Origin: Paracoccaceae bacterium
GTDB lineage: Bacteria; Pseudomonadota; Alphaproteobacteria; Rhodobacterales; Rhodobacteraceae
Length of the DNA stretch: 64,000 nt
NCBI GenBank assembly: GCA_024639125.1
Contig: JAHEJA010000012.1
Span: forward strand, 1 to 64,000
Direction of reading: 5' to 3'
Part shown: piece by piece, positions 54,678 to 63,087 of the stretch
Layout: the number at the start of each line of letters is the position of its first letter
Position numbering within the stretch: position 1 is the stretch's first letter
Notes under the pieces: generated by a model
What the model was told of the DNA's origin: nothing
Database searches by the model: none
The model's input: the letters and a program-made list of their open reading frames with translations, nothing else
Program-made: the position numbers and the translations under genes

Positions 54678-55636
54678 GACAGAGCCTCCAATTTACCCAA
54701 CCGACCCCGATCAGGCGGCGTTCCCCCCAAAGCACGGGTGATTGTTGTAACGTTATGATCAATCATTCCCAGGTATGTCCCCGTATATGTTCCATCCAAT
54801 CCCATCGCATCCGAATACAGCTCGCCCCCCAAGGCAAGCGAATGCCCACGGGCAGCTGCCCCTTCGATCAGGGCGCGTAAATTGCGCGACGACACCGAGC
54901 TTTCGACGAAAACGGCGCCTATATTGCGGGTCACCAAAGTATCGACAAGCTCAGATATACGAAATACGCCAGCTTCTGAATTTGTAGACATACCCTGAAG
55001 CCCAATCACCTCTATTCCATATCGCTTGCCGAGATACCCAAAGGCATCATGCGCGGTAACCAAAACGCGTGATTGTTCTGGAATGGACGCAAAACAGGTC
55101 TGCGCGTAGCGGTCTAAATCGATTAACTCTTTTCGATAGCTGCCAAGGTTATGCACCAAGTCATCAGCATGATCTGGCAACGCCTTGGTTAAAACGTCAG
55201 CCATGTCCTCTGCCACGAACACCCAAAGCGACGGATCCATCCATACATGCGGATCAAAGCGTGAGGATTGACCGTCATAGGGGCGCAACAGGTTCTTGGG
55301 AATCGTATCTGTCGCCGCCACAACAGACCGCTTGCGCGATAGCTTGGAAAAGAAATCCATCATCTGCATTTCCAGGTGCAGTCCATGGCGCACTGTTAAA
55401 TCTGCGCGGATCATAGCAACGATTGCGCTGCGGGTATGGCGGTATGAATGCGGATCAACGCCGGTTCCCATTAGTCCTTTGACCTGAACCAACGATCCGC
55501 CCAGATTGCGCATAAGATCAGCCAGCATCCCCGTTGTCGCAACAACGTTGTAGCGGTCCGCAGCCAGAACCGGCGCCGCGGTCAAACATGTTGCCGCCAT
55601 AAAGAGTTGTGCGAAAGATCGACGAGAATACACCAC
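54674..55636 (-). CDS. Periplasmic metal-binding protein (SitA/MntA/ZnuA family)
   Basis: 320 residues. The signal peptide begins MVYSRRSFAQLFMAATCLTAAPVLA, with an Arg-Arg that gives it a Tat-like look. Metal ligands of the A-I family are visible as His in GVDPHSYRHT, His in DPHVWMDP, Glu/His in TVRHGLHLEM and an Asp region. It lacks the His-rich loop typical of ZnuA, which favours manganese or iron over zinc. The start is GTG at 55636 after CTGGGGAC. The operon order SBP, ATPase, permease, permease is that of SitABCD, and a Fur-family palindrome lies upstream. Confidence 0.9.
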   Translation of the reverse strand: MVYSRRSFAQLFMAATCLTAAPVLAADRYNVVATTGMLADLMRNLGGSLVQVKGLMGTGVDPHSYRHTRSAIVAMIRADLTVRHGLHLEMQMMDFFSKLSRKRSVVAATDTIPKNLLRPYDGQSSRFDPHVWMDPSLWVFVAEDMADVLTKALPDHADDLVHNLGSYRKELIDLDRYAQTCFASIPEQSRVLVTAHDAFGYLGKRYGIEVIGLQGMSTNSEAGVFRISELVDTLVTRNIGAVFVESSVSSRNLRALIEGAAARGHSLALGGELYSDAMGLDGTYTGTYLGMIDHNVTTITRALGGTPPDRGRLGKLEALS

Positions 55637-55658
55637 ATTTGTCCCCAGGTTTCTTTAT

Positions 55659-55686
55659 AAAATAGGGGAATCTTTGATTTTGTCAA
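55659..55686 (-). promoter_or_regulatory. Promoter of the sitABCD-like operon
   Basis: On the minus strand, TTGACA (55681-55686) and TATTTT (55659-55664) are separated by 16 bases, a near-consensus housekeeping promoter ending about 23 bases before the GTG start. Confidence 0.7.
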
Positions 55687-55692
55687 TGCAAT

Positions 55693-55707
55693 TGCGAATT
55701 ATTCGCA
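55693..55707. promoter_or_regulatory. 7-1-7 palindrome, candidate Fur/Mur-family operator
   Basis: TGCGAAT-T-ATTCGCA is a perfect inverted repeat of 7 bases around one centre base, the geometry of Fur-family boxes. It ends 6 bases upstream of the -35 box of the metal-importer operon. Manganese-responsive Mur control is the best guess given the operon; Fur and Zur remain possible. Confidence 0.6.
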
Positions 55708-55724
55708 TTTAGATTGGTTGCGAG

Positions 55725-55745
55725 TTGCGCCTTGCCTTGGCGCAA
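55725..55745. promoter_or_regulatory. Perfect inverted repeat upstream of deoC
   Basis: TTGCGCC-TTGCCTT-GGCGCAA has perfect 7-base arms and a 7-base centre, 44 bases before the deoC start. It could be an operator for a deoxynucleoside regulator, or a leader hairpin. No T-run follows. Confidence 0.45.
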
Positions 55746-55789
55746 ACCTCGTGTCAGGGTCATGGAAATCTTAAATGTTTAGGTAGAAC

Positions 55790-56758
55790 ATGGGTAGTTT
55801 GAAAAACCACGCTGATATTCAGCGCAATCCGGGTATGGATCTGGACCTTGATTGGGTGATGTCTGCTCAGGCAAACACATCCGCCATTGAACGCCGCGCT
55901 GCATCTTTTGGTGCGCGGCGGTCCGTAAAGAAATCATATCAAGCCGCTTGGCTCCTTAAGGCGATCACCTGCATCGATCTGACCACCCTGTCCGGCGACG
56001 ACACAAATGGTCGTGTGTTGCGTCTGTGCGCCAAGGCAAAAACACCGGTGCGTGCCGATATTATGGCCGCCTTGGGCATGGACCCGATTACAACAGGTGC
56101 AGTCTGTGTCTATCACGACATGATTGCACCCGCCGTCCATGCACTCGAGGGCACAAATATTCCAATAGCAGCGGTATCAACTGGTTTTCCTGCGGGTCTT
56201 TCGCCTATGCCATTGCGCATTGCAGAAATCAAAGCCAGCGTCGAAGCCGGCGCGCGTGAAATAGATATCGTCATTTCACGGCGGCATGTTCTGACTGGTA
56301 ATTGGCAAGCCCTTTATGACGAAATGAAAGCCTTTCGCGCAGCTTGCGGAGACGCCCATGTCAAAGCCATCCTTGCCACAGGGGAATTAGGCAGCCTGCG
56401 CAACGTAGCGCGCGCTTCAATGGTTTGCATGATGGCTGGGGCTGATTTCATCAAGACATCGACTGGCAAAGAAAGCGTCAACGCCACGCTTCCGGTATCT
56501 TTGGTAATGGTCCGCGCTATACGCGACTATTATCAAGCAACAGGCTACAAGGTCGGTTACAAGCCTGCTGGCGGAATATCCAAAGCCAAAGACGCGCTGG
56601 TCTACCTAAGCTTGATCAAAGAAGAGCTTGGCAATGACTGGCTCTGTCCTGAGTTATTCCGCTTTGGCGCATCAAGCTTGCTGGGCGATATAGAACGACA
56701 ACTCGAACACCATGTGACGGGGGCTTATTCCGGCACATATCGTCACGCTTTGGGTTAG
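55790..56758 (+). CDS. deoC: Deoxyribose-phosphate aldolase
   Basis: 322 residues, a TIM-barrel class I aldolase. The Schiff-base Lys is in GADFIKTSTGKES, and a second catalytic Lys in VGYKPAGGIS. VKAILATGELGS and EIDIVISRRHVL are further family hallmarks. It splits 2-deoxyribose-5-phosphate into glyceraldehyde-3-phosphate and acetaldehyde. The N-terminal extension of about 60 residues is common in this lineage. The aldehyde dehydrogenase gene 9 bases downstream could oxidise the acetaldehyde formed. Confidence 0.95.
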   Translation: MGSLKNHADIQRNPGMDLDLDWVMSAQANTSAIERRAASFGARRSVKKSYQAAWLLKAITCIDLTTLSGDDTNGRVLRLCAKAKTPVRADIMAALGMDPITTGAVCVYHDMIAPAVHALEGTNIPIAAVSTGFPAGLSPMPLRIAEIKASVEAGAREIDIVISRRHVLTGNWQALYDEMKAFRAACGDAHVKAILATGELGSLRNVARASMVCMMAGADFIKTSTGKESVNATLPVSLVMVRAIRDYYQATGYKVGYKPAGGISKAKDALVYLSLIKEELGNDWLCPELFRFGASSLLGDIERQLEHHVTGAYSGTYRHALG

Positions 56759-56767
56759 GAACATCAC

Positions 56768-59116
56768 ATGACACTACAAGAGATTTTTGACACCATGGAC
56801 TATGGAACCGCCCCTGAATCCGCAAGCGCCGCATTAGAGTGGATCGCCAAACATAATGGTACGTTCGGGCATTTCATCAACGGGTCGTTTACCAAAGCCA
56901 AGGATGGTTTTGACACAAAGAACCCTGCGACGGGCGAACGCCTTGCCGCTGTTAGTCAAGCCAACGCAGATGACATCAACACAGCCGTAACTGCCGCGCG
57001 TCATGCTCAGACAGAGTGGTGGGGATTGGGCGGCCATGGACGGGCCAAGGTACTTTATGCACTTGCGCGGTTGCTGCAAAAACATGCTCGCCTCTTCGCA
57101 GTGCTAGAGACATTGGACAACGGAAAACCCATTCGTGAATCGCGCGACATCGACATCCCCTTGGCCCAGCGCCATTTCTATTATCATGCAGGCATGGCGC
57201 AATTGATGACAGCCGAGCTTGCGGATGCAGAACCCATTGGCGTCTGTGGTCAAATTATTCCTTGGAATTTTCCGCTACTCATGTTGGCATGGAAAATTGC
57301 ACCTGCTTTGGCTATGGGCAACACCGTTGTTTTGAAACCTGCCGAATATACATCGCTTACGGCACTTTTGTTTGCTGAAATCTGCCAAGAGGCCGGTGTG
57401 CCCAAGGGTGTGGTCAACATCGTCACAGGCGACGGAGCCGTTGGCGAACTGATTGTAGCGCATCCTGATATCGATAAAATCGCCTTTACCGGATCAACCG
57501 AAGTCGGGCGCAAAATCCGCCATGCAACCGCAGGAACGGGCAAAGCGCTTACCTTGGAGTTGGGCGGAAAATCCCCATTTATCGTTTTTGAAGACGCTGA
57601 TCTAGATAGCGCCGTCGAAGGAATCGTTGATGCCATTTGGTTCAACCAAGGCCAAGTTTGCTGCGCAGGATCACGGCTGTTGGTGCAAGAAGGCATCGCA
57701 GATAAATTTCATAGCAAACTCAGATCGCGCATGGATCGTCTTCGCGTTGGCGATCCAATGGACAAATCCATTGATATGGGCGCAATCGTCGATCCTGTTC
57801 AGCTAGAGCGCATCACACACATGGTTGCCGCCTGTAGCGATGGCACCTGCTATCAAGCGACGTTGGATCACACGTCATCCGGTTGTTTTTACCCACCAAC
57901 ATTGATCACAGGTTTGACCGCCGCTGATCCATTGATGCAAGAAGAAGTGTTTGGCCCCGTATTGGCGTCCATGACCTTTCGCACACCGGCAGAAGCCATT
58001 CAGTTGGCCAACAACACGCGCTATGGGCTTGCTGCCTCAATATGGAGCGAAAACATCAACCTGTGCCTTGGGCTTGCCCCCAAGGTCAAAGCAGGTGTGA
58101 TCTGGATCAATGGCACGAATATGTTTGATGCGTCCGCAGGCTTTGGCGGCCTCCGCGAAAGCGGCTTTGGTCGCGAAGGCGGCTGGGAAGGGCTGCGCGC
58201 CTATACCAAGCCCAAGGTCCAAGGCATCAAGATACCACAGATTTCACCAAAAACAGGCTCTAACACAGTAGAAAATGGCCTAGACCGGACAGCAAAGCTA
58301 TATATTGGTGGCAAGCAAACCCGCCCAGATAGCGGCTATTCCAAACCTGTTTTCGCCGCCAATGGAAGCTTTCTTGCTCACGTTCCAGAGGGCAGCAAAA
58401 AGGATATACGAAACGCGTCAGAAGCGGCTCAATCCGCGTCCAGCTGGTCTGGAACAACGGGTCATCTACGCGCGCAGATCCTTTATTACATTGCCGAAAA
58501 CCTATCAGCCCGAAGCCAAGAATTCGCAAACCGAATTGATGCCATGACAGGACAAGCCACAGGTCACAGCGAAGTCAACACAGCAATTGACCGGCTGTTT
58601 ACCTATGGGGCATGGGCAGATAAATTCGACGGACGCATCTGCAACACACCCGTTCGCGGCGCCACCCTTGCGATGAACGAACCGGTTGGCGTTATCGGCG
58701 CACTTTGTCCAGACGAAGCACCACTTCTTGGTTTGGTTTCGGTTATGGCGCCAGCCATTGCAATGGGTAACCGCGTGATATTAATTGCCTCGGAACCCTA
58801 TCCTTTGACCGCGACCGATTTTTATCAAATTCTAGATACTTCGGATGTGCCAGCAGGTGTCGTGAACGTCATAACCGGTTCACACCAAGCACTGGCCCCC
58901 ACGCTTGCATCCCATATGGATATCGACGCAGTTTGGAGCTTTTCATCGTCAGATGTGTCCAAAGCCATCGAAGCGGGATCCGCGACCAACCTGAAACGCA
59001 CATGGGTAAATCATGGAGTAAATCCCGACTGGCACAGCCAAAACGCCCAAGGCCGCGGTTTTCTAAACGCAGCAACCGACGTAAAAACCGTTTGGATTCC
59101 CTATGGCGAAGGTTGA
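56768..59116 (+). CDS. Aldehyde dehydrogenase with a second, degenerate ALDH half
   Basis: 782 residues. The first part (about 30-490) is a complete NAD(P)-dependent aldehyde dehydrogenase: PWNFPLLMLAWKIAPALA (160s), Glu264 in LELGGKSP and the nucleophile Cys298 in GQVCCAG. The second part (about 505-782) repeats the ALDH N-terminal domain (NEPVGVIGALCPDEAPLLG, VPAGVVNVITGSH) but stops before the catalytic Cys domain and lacks ELGG, so it cannot be active alone. It probably stabilises the oligomer. It is next to deoC and is likely to oxidise its acetaldehyde product. The last 16 bases overlap the convergent transglycosylase gene. Confidence 0.9.
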   Translation: MTLQEIFDTMDYGTAPESASAALEWIAKHNGTFGHFINGSFTKAKDGFDTKNPATGERLAAVSQANADDINTAVTAARHAQTEWWGLGGHGRAKVLYALARLLQKHARLFAVLETLDNGKPIRESRDIDIPLAQRHFYYHAGMAQLMTAELADAEPIGVCGQIIPWNFPLLMLAWKIAPALAMGNTVVLKPAEYTSLTALLFAEICQEAGVPKGVVNIVTGDGAVGELIVAHPDIDKIAFTGSTEVGRKIRHATAGTGKALTLELGGKSPFIVFEDADLDSAVEGIVDAIWFNQGQVCCAGSRLLVQEGIADKFHSKLRSRMDRLRVGDPMDKSIDMGAIVDPVQLERITHMVAACSDGTCYQATLDHTSSGCFYPPTLITGLTAADPLMQEEVFGPVLASMTFRTPAEAIQLANNTRYGLAASIWSENINLCLGLAPKVKAGVIWINGTNMFDASAGFGGLRESGFGREGGWEGLRAYTKPKVQGIKIPQISPKTGSNTVENGLDRTAKLYIGGKQTRPDSGYSKPVFAANGSFLAHVPEGSKKDIRNASEAAQSASSWSGTTGHLRAQILYYIAENLSARSQEFANRIDAMTGQATGHSEVNTAIDRLFTYGAWADKFDGRICNTPVRGATLAMNEPVGVIGALCPDEAPLLGLVSVMAPAIAMGNRVILIASEPYPLTATDFYQILDTSDVPAGVVNVITGSHQALAPTLASHMDIDAVWSFSSSDVSKAIEAGSATNLKRTWVNHGVNPDWHSQNAQGRGFLNAATDVKTVWIPYGEG

Positions 59117-60168
59117 TTTTTGATCTGATCCAGCAAAGTTGCAGAGGGGTATCCATCTGCGACCAACCCAACCGATTTTTGATAGGCCCGCAACGCTGCA
59201 TACGTGTTCGGGCCGAAAATACCATCGGCGCCAAAGGTATCAAACCCAAGCCGCGTCAGATGTTCCTGCAACGCAACCCGATCCACACGCAACAAAGCCG
59301 TATGTCCCTCTGGCCACGTAGGAAGCGTCCCACGCTTGGCAATTGCATCTGCCAAAAGACACACAGCAAACACATAGGTTTCAGAACGATTATAAGTTTC
59401 GACACATGCGAAATTTGACCCAACTAGAAACGCCGGACCCGACACACCCATGGGCAAAATCAAGGAAAGCGCATCCTGATCCAATGTCGTTTCAATGCCG
59501 ATGTCAGCCCAGTCTTGTTTAGATTTCTGAATATGCCGCCCTACGGTGGTCACATCAAAATCAGGGGCAAGCCACACATTTTGTCCCCACGCATAACCCG
59601 TTTTCCAACCATGTTTGCTAAGGTAATTTGCACTAGAGGCCAAGGCATCCAATGGATTGTCCCCCCACAAAATCGGCACACCCGAATGATCAAACCCAAC
59701 CGCAAAATCCCGATATGATGTGGGCATAAATTGCGTATGACCAAAAGCACCGGCCCAGCTTCCACATATCGCGGACACGTCAATATCAGTGTCTAACAAG
59801 GGCAAAAACGCCTCTAACTGACCGTTAAACAATGCTGCTCGGCGTCCATCATAGGCCAATGTTGCCAAGGCGTCGATCACGGGGATATCGCCTCTAATGT
59901 CACCATAGCGCGTTTCGACACCCCAAATCGCAACGATAACTGCTGGATCAACGCCATAGAGCGTTTCTAATTTGGCCAACTCACAGGCAAAGGTCCTCAA
60001 ATGCTCTTGCCCTGTTGTGATCCTGTCGGGTGTTAAAACCCGTTCTAAATATTGAGCCAGGGTCAGAGTGAATTCCGCCTGTGACCGGTCCTTTTCGATC
60101 ACATCTCTGCGATATTCTGCTTGAATGCCGCGACTATCACACCAGTGTTTAAACCCGTTATTGCTCAT
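59101..60168 (-). CDS. MltB-type lytic murein transglycosylase without visible signal peptide
   Basis: 355 residues. The catalytic Glu85 sits in VAIWGVETRYGD, followed by AGAFGHTQFMPTSYRDFAVGFD and GSWAGAFGHTQFM, and a peptidoglycan-binding domain (about 295-350, RLGFDTFGADGIFGPNTYAALRAYQ). The chain begins MSNNGFKHWCDSRG with no hydrophobic leader, and the region before the QAEFTLTLAQY segment is shorter than usual. The frame closes at a stop 36 bases upstream, so no longer start exists. It starts inside the rnr stop (ATGA). How it reaches the periplasm is unclear. Confidence 0.88.
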   Translation of the reverse strand: MSNNGFKHWCDSRGIQAEYRRDVIEKDRSQAEFTLTLAQYLERVLTPDRITTGQEHLRTFACELAKLETLYGVDPAVIVAIWGVETRYGDIRGDIPVIDALATLAYDGRRAALFNGQLEAFLPLLDTDIDVSAICGSWAGAFGHTQFMPTSYRDFAVGFDHSGVPILWGDNPLDALASSANYLSKHGWKTGYAWGQNVWLAPDFDVTTVGRHIQKSKQDWADIGIETTLDQDALSLILPMGVSGPAFLVGSNFACVETYNRSETYVFAVCLLADAIAKRGTLPTWPEGHTALLRVDRVALQEHLTRLGFDTFGADGIFGPNTYAALRAYQKSVGLVADGYPSATLLDQIKNQPSP

Positions 60169-62414
60169 CTGGCTTTGCGTTGTACCTTGCGTTTGACTTT
60201 GTCAGTTTTGCGCTTGTGTTTCACGAGCTTGCGCTTGGATCCTTTTGAAAACTTGCGCGGCCCACGCGGCAATGCTGCGTCTTCTACGGATAGCAATTCA
60301 AAGGCGATCCCGCCAGCCACTGGTTCAGCTTCAGTCAATCGAACTGTTACGCGCTGCCCTAACTTCAAAAGCAAACCAGTTTCAGATCCCATTAAGGAAT
60401 TCGATTGCTGATCATAGTGAAAGAATTCACGCCCCAAGGACCGCACGGGCACGATACCATCCGCTCCGCTTTCATCTATCCGCACAAACACGCCGAATTT
60501 CGCAACGCCACTGATGCGCCCCGTGAATTCATCGCCCATGCGCTCTGACAGATAAGCGGCCAAATAACGATCCGTTGTGTCACGTTCTGCCATCATTGAC
60601 CGGCGCTCTGTCTCGGAAATATGCTTTGCTGTTTCGTCCAGACGTTCGACGTCTTGCGGGCTTAGACCGTCTTGGCCCCAACCATGTGACGACACCAAGG
60701 ATCGATGCACAACCAAATCGGAATAACGTCGAATGGGCGACGTAAAATGTGCATAATTCTTAAGCGCCAACCCAAAGTGACCAAAGTTTACCGGACTGTA
60801 ATAGGCCTGCGTCATCGCGCGCAACGTTGACATGTTTATCAACTCGGATTCTGGGGTATCTGCAGCCTGTTTCAATAGTTTGTTCAAATGCTTCGTCTGA
60901 AGCACTTGCCCCTTGGCCATCACCAACCCAGCAGCCTGCGCCACCTCGCGCAAGGATTCCAGTTTTTCTTGTGATGGTTCTTCGTGCACGCGATACAACA
61001 ACGGTGATCGCTTTGCCCCCAAGGTTTCGGCGGCTGCAACATTAGCAAGGATCATGCATTCTTCGATCAAACGGTGCGCGTCTAGACGATCGCGAAAGTT
61101 AACGGATGCAACCTTGCCTGCATCTGTCAAAACAATCTTACGTTCGGGTAAATCTAAATCAAGCGGCTGACGCGCATTTCGCGCAGTCACCAATGCAGCA
61201 TAGGCCGCATACAACGGCTTAATAACAGTGTCTAACAAAGGAGAAACCTTGTCATTCACATGCCCATCTATGGCGGCTTGCACCTCTTCATAATTCAGCG
61301 ACGCTTTGGATGTCATCAATCCACGGTGAAAACTATGGTCAATCTTTTCACCATCCGCCGTGATCCGCATCCTAACGGCGATACAGGCCCGTTCAACACC
61401 CTCATGCAAGGAACATAAATCACCTGAAAGCCTATCCGGTAGCATAGGCACAACGCGATCTGGAAAATAGGTGGAATTGCCCCGTTTCCAAGCTTCCTGA
61501 TCTAGGGCGCTCCCTGCTGTGACATAATGCGCGACATCTGCGATCGCGACCCAAATCACATGCCCCCCGGGGTTATCTGCTGCGTCGTCCGGATGCGCAT
61601 AGCATGCGTCATCATGATCGCGCGCGTCATGTGGATCAATCGTAACCAATGCCATTTCCCGAAGGTCTTCGCGTCCATCCAAACCAGCGGCCTGGTAGCG
61701 ATCCGCTTCTGCAACCACATCATCGGGGAAATCATCCGGGATATTATGCTGATGTATCGCAATCAAAGACACCGCTTTTGGCGCAGATGGATCCCCAAGA
61801 CGCTCAACGACCTTAGCCCGAGGCAACCCCATGCGCCCCTTTGGTCCACTCTGCTGTGCCTCGACCAATTCACCGTCCTTGGCACCCGCCACACCAGCTT
61901 CGGGAACCAGCCACTCTTTACCAGACTTATCAATCGGAATAATCCGCCCACCTTCGGCTGTTTTACGAAAAACACCCAAAACGCGTGTCGCACTAGCGCC
62001 GATTTTACGAATAACGCGCCCTTCATATTGATGCACGTCATCATCCACCAAGCCGACCTTGCACAACACGCGATCCCCGTAACCAACAGCAGGATCGCTC
62101 GACTTGAACACCATCAAAACCAATGGCTCTTGTCCTGAACCGTGCCATTCAACGGGACGCGCATACATGTCACCATCACTGGTTGGGTGCATCATTTGCA
62201 AAACCGACACAGGCGGTAAACGGTCAGGGTCGCGATAGCTCTTATCCCGTTTACGTAAATGGCCTTCGTCTTCTAACTGTTTAAGCAACTGCTTTAAATC
62301 AATCCGCGCAGCACCTTTGATCCCAAAGGCTTTGGAAATATCACGTTTCGAACTTAGGGTCGGGTTCGCGGAAATCCACTCAAGGACTTCGGCTTTAGAA
62401 GGAAGCTTGCTCAT
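60165..62414 (-). CDS. rnr: Ribonuclease R
   Basis: 749 residues. An N-terminal winged helix (SKLPSKAEVLEWISANPTLS region) is followed by cold-shock-type domains, the RNB catalytic domain with VTIDPHDARDHDDACYAH (metal-binding Asp residues) and FPDRVVPMLPDRLSGDLCSL, then an S1 domain (FTGRISGVAKFGVFVRIDESGADG) and a very basic tail. It degrades structured RNA 3' to 5' and takes part in rRNA turnover. It is translationally coupled to the transglycosylase gene downstream. Confidence 0.96.
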   Translation of the reverse strand: MSKLPSKAEVLEWISANPTLSSKRDISKAFGIKGAARIDLKQLLKQLEDEGHLRKRDKSYRDPDRLPPVSVLQMMHPTSDGDMYARPVEWHGSGQEPLVLMVFKSSDPAVGYGDRVLCKVGLVDDDVHQYEGRVIRKIGASATRVLGVFRKTAEGGRIIPIDKSGKEWLVPEAGVAGAKDGELVEAQQSGPKGRMGLPRAKVVERLGDPSAPKAVSLIAIHQHNIPDDFPDDVVAEADRYQAAGLDGREDLREMALVTIDPHDARDHDDACYAHPDDAADNPGGHVIWVAIADVAHYVTAGSALDQEAWKRGNSTYFPDRVVPMLPDRLSGDLCSLHEGVERACIAVRMRITADGEKIDHSFHRGLMTSKASLNYEEVQAAIDGHVNDKVSPLLDTVIKPLYAAYAALVTARNARQPLDLDLPERKIVLTDAGKVASVNFRDRLDAHRLIEECMILANVAAAETLGAKRSPLLYRVHEEPSQEKLESLREVAQAAGLVMAKGQVLQTKHLNKLLKQAADTPESELINMSTLRAMTQAYYSPVNFGHFGLALKNYAHFTSPIRRYSDLVVHRSLVSSHGWGQDGLSPQDVERLDETAKHISETERRSMMAERDTTDRYLAAYLSERMGDEFTGRISGVAKFGVFVRIDESGADGIVPVRSLGREFFHYDQQSNSLMGSETGLLLKLGQRVTVRLTEAEPVAGGIAFELLSVEDAALPRGPRKFSKGSKRKLVKHKRKTDKVKRKVQRKAR

Positions 62415-62493
62415 ACGCTCCGCCTATCATGGAAAAGAAAAGCAGTCATCGGCAATCTCACTCCAACTCTGTCTTTCTTTTTGCCAAAAATAC

Positions 62494-63087
62494 TCACTTA
62501 CCAAGATCGGCAACACTATCCACGTCGGATAATCTTGGCCCATAGCCAATACGCTTGTCTCCAAGCCGGGCCACAGTATCGGCTAGGGCATATTTTGTTG
62601 ACCACCGGACACCGTCAAAAACACGCTCTGACATCTTTGGCCATCCCTTAGCACCAATCAACCAAAACCCCCCGTCAAAAGCTGGTCCAAACACCACATC
62701 ATGCGACCCAAGCAGACGAAAACAATTTTGGATATGGCGCTTTTGAATATCGGGTATGTCACCCCCAATTACACAGACCGGACCCAAGGTATGCGCAAAC
62801 TGGCGCACCATACGTTGACCCAAGTCACCTTGCCCCTGTGGTCGCCGCGCGACATCAGCAGGCCAGATACGGCTTGTGAGCCCTTCTTTATCGGGGGATA
62901 CTGCAATTTCAATACGCCAACGAGGATCCTTGAGACGGCGTAAAAGTGAAGCGGTTTGATGACGAAACCACCACGCGGACGCCGTCATTCCGATATCACG
63001 TCCAAGCCGCGTTTTAACCCTTCCGGGGCGCGGTTCCTTGACCATCACAACAAGTGTCGGGCGTGATTTAACCGAAATATCCACCAA
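62494..63087 (-). CDS. DUF2064/TIGR04282-family nucleotidyltransferase-like protein
   Basis: 197 residues. [22 protein letters not shown] at the start and [14 protein letters not shown] in the middle are hallmarks of this GT-A-like family, in which the Asp of the second motif binds metal. Its members are annotated as glycosyltransferases, including arsenosugar-related ones, without firm evidence here. The start at 63087 overlaps the end of dapE by 20 bases, and an internal ATG at 63045 is possible. It lies 80 bases before rnr. Confidence 0.8.
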   Translation of the reverse strand: MVDISVKSRPTLVVMVKEPRPGRVKTRLGRDIGMTASAWWFRHQTASLLRRLKDPRWRIEIAVSPDKEGLTSRIWPADVARRPQGQGDLGQRMVRQFAHTLGPVCVIGGDIPDIQKRHIQNCFRLLGSHDVVFGPAFDGGFWLIGAKGWPKMSERVFDGVRWSTKYALADTVARLGDKRIGYGPRLSDVDSVADLGK

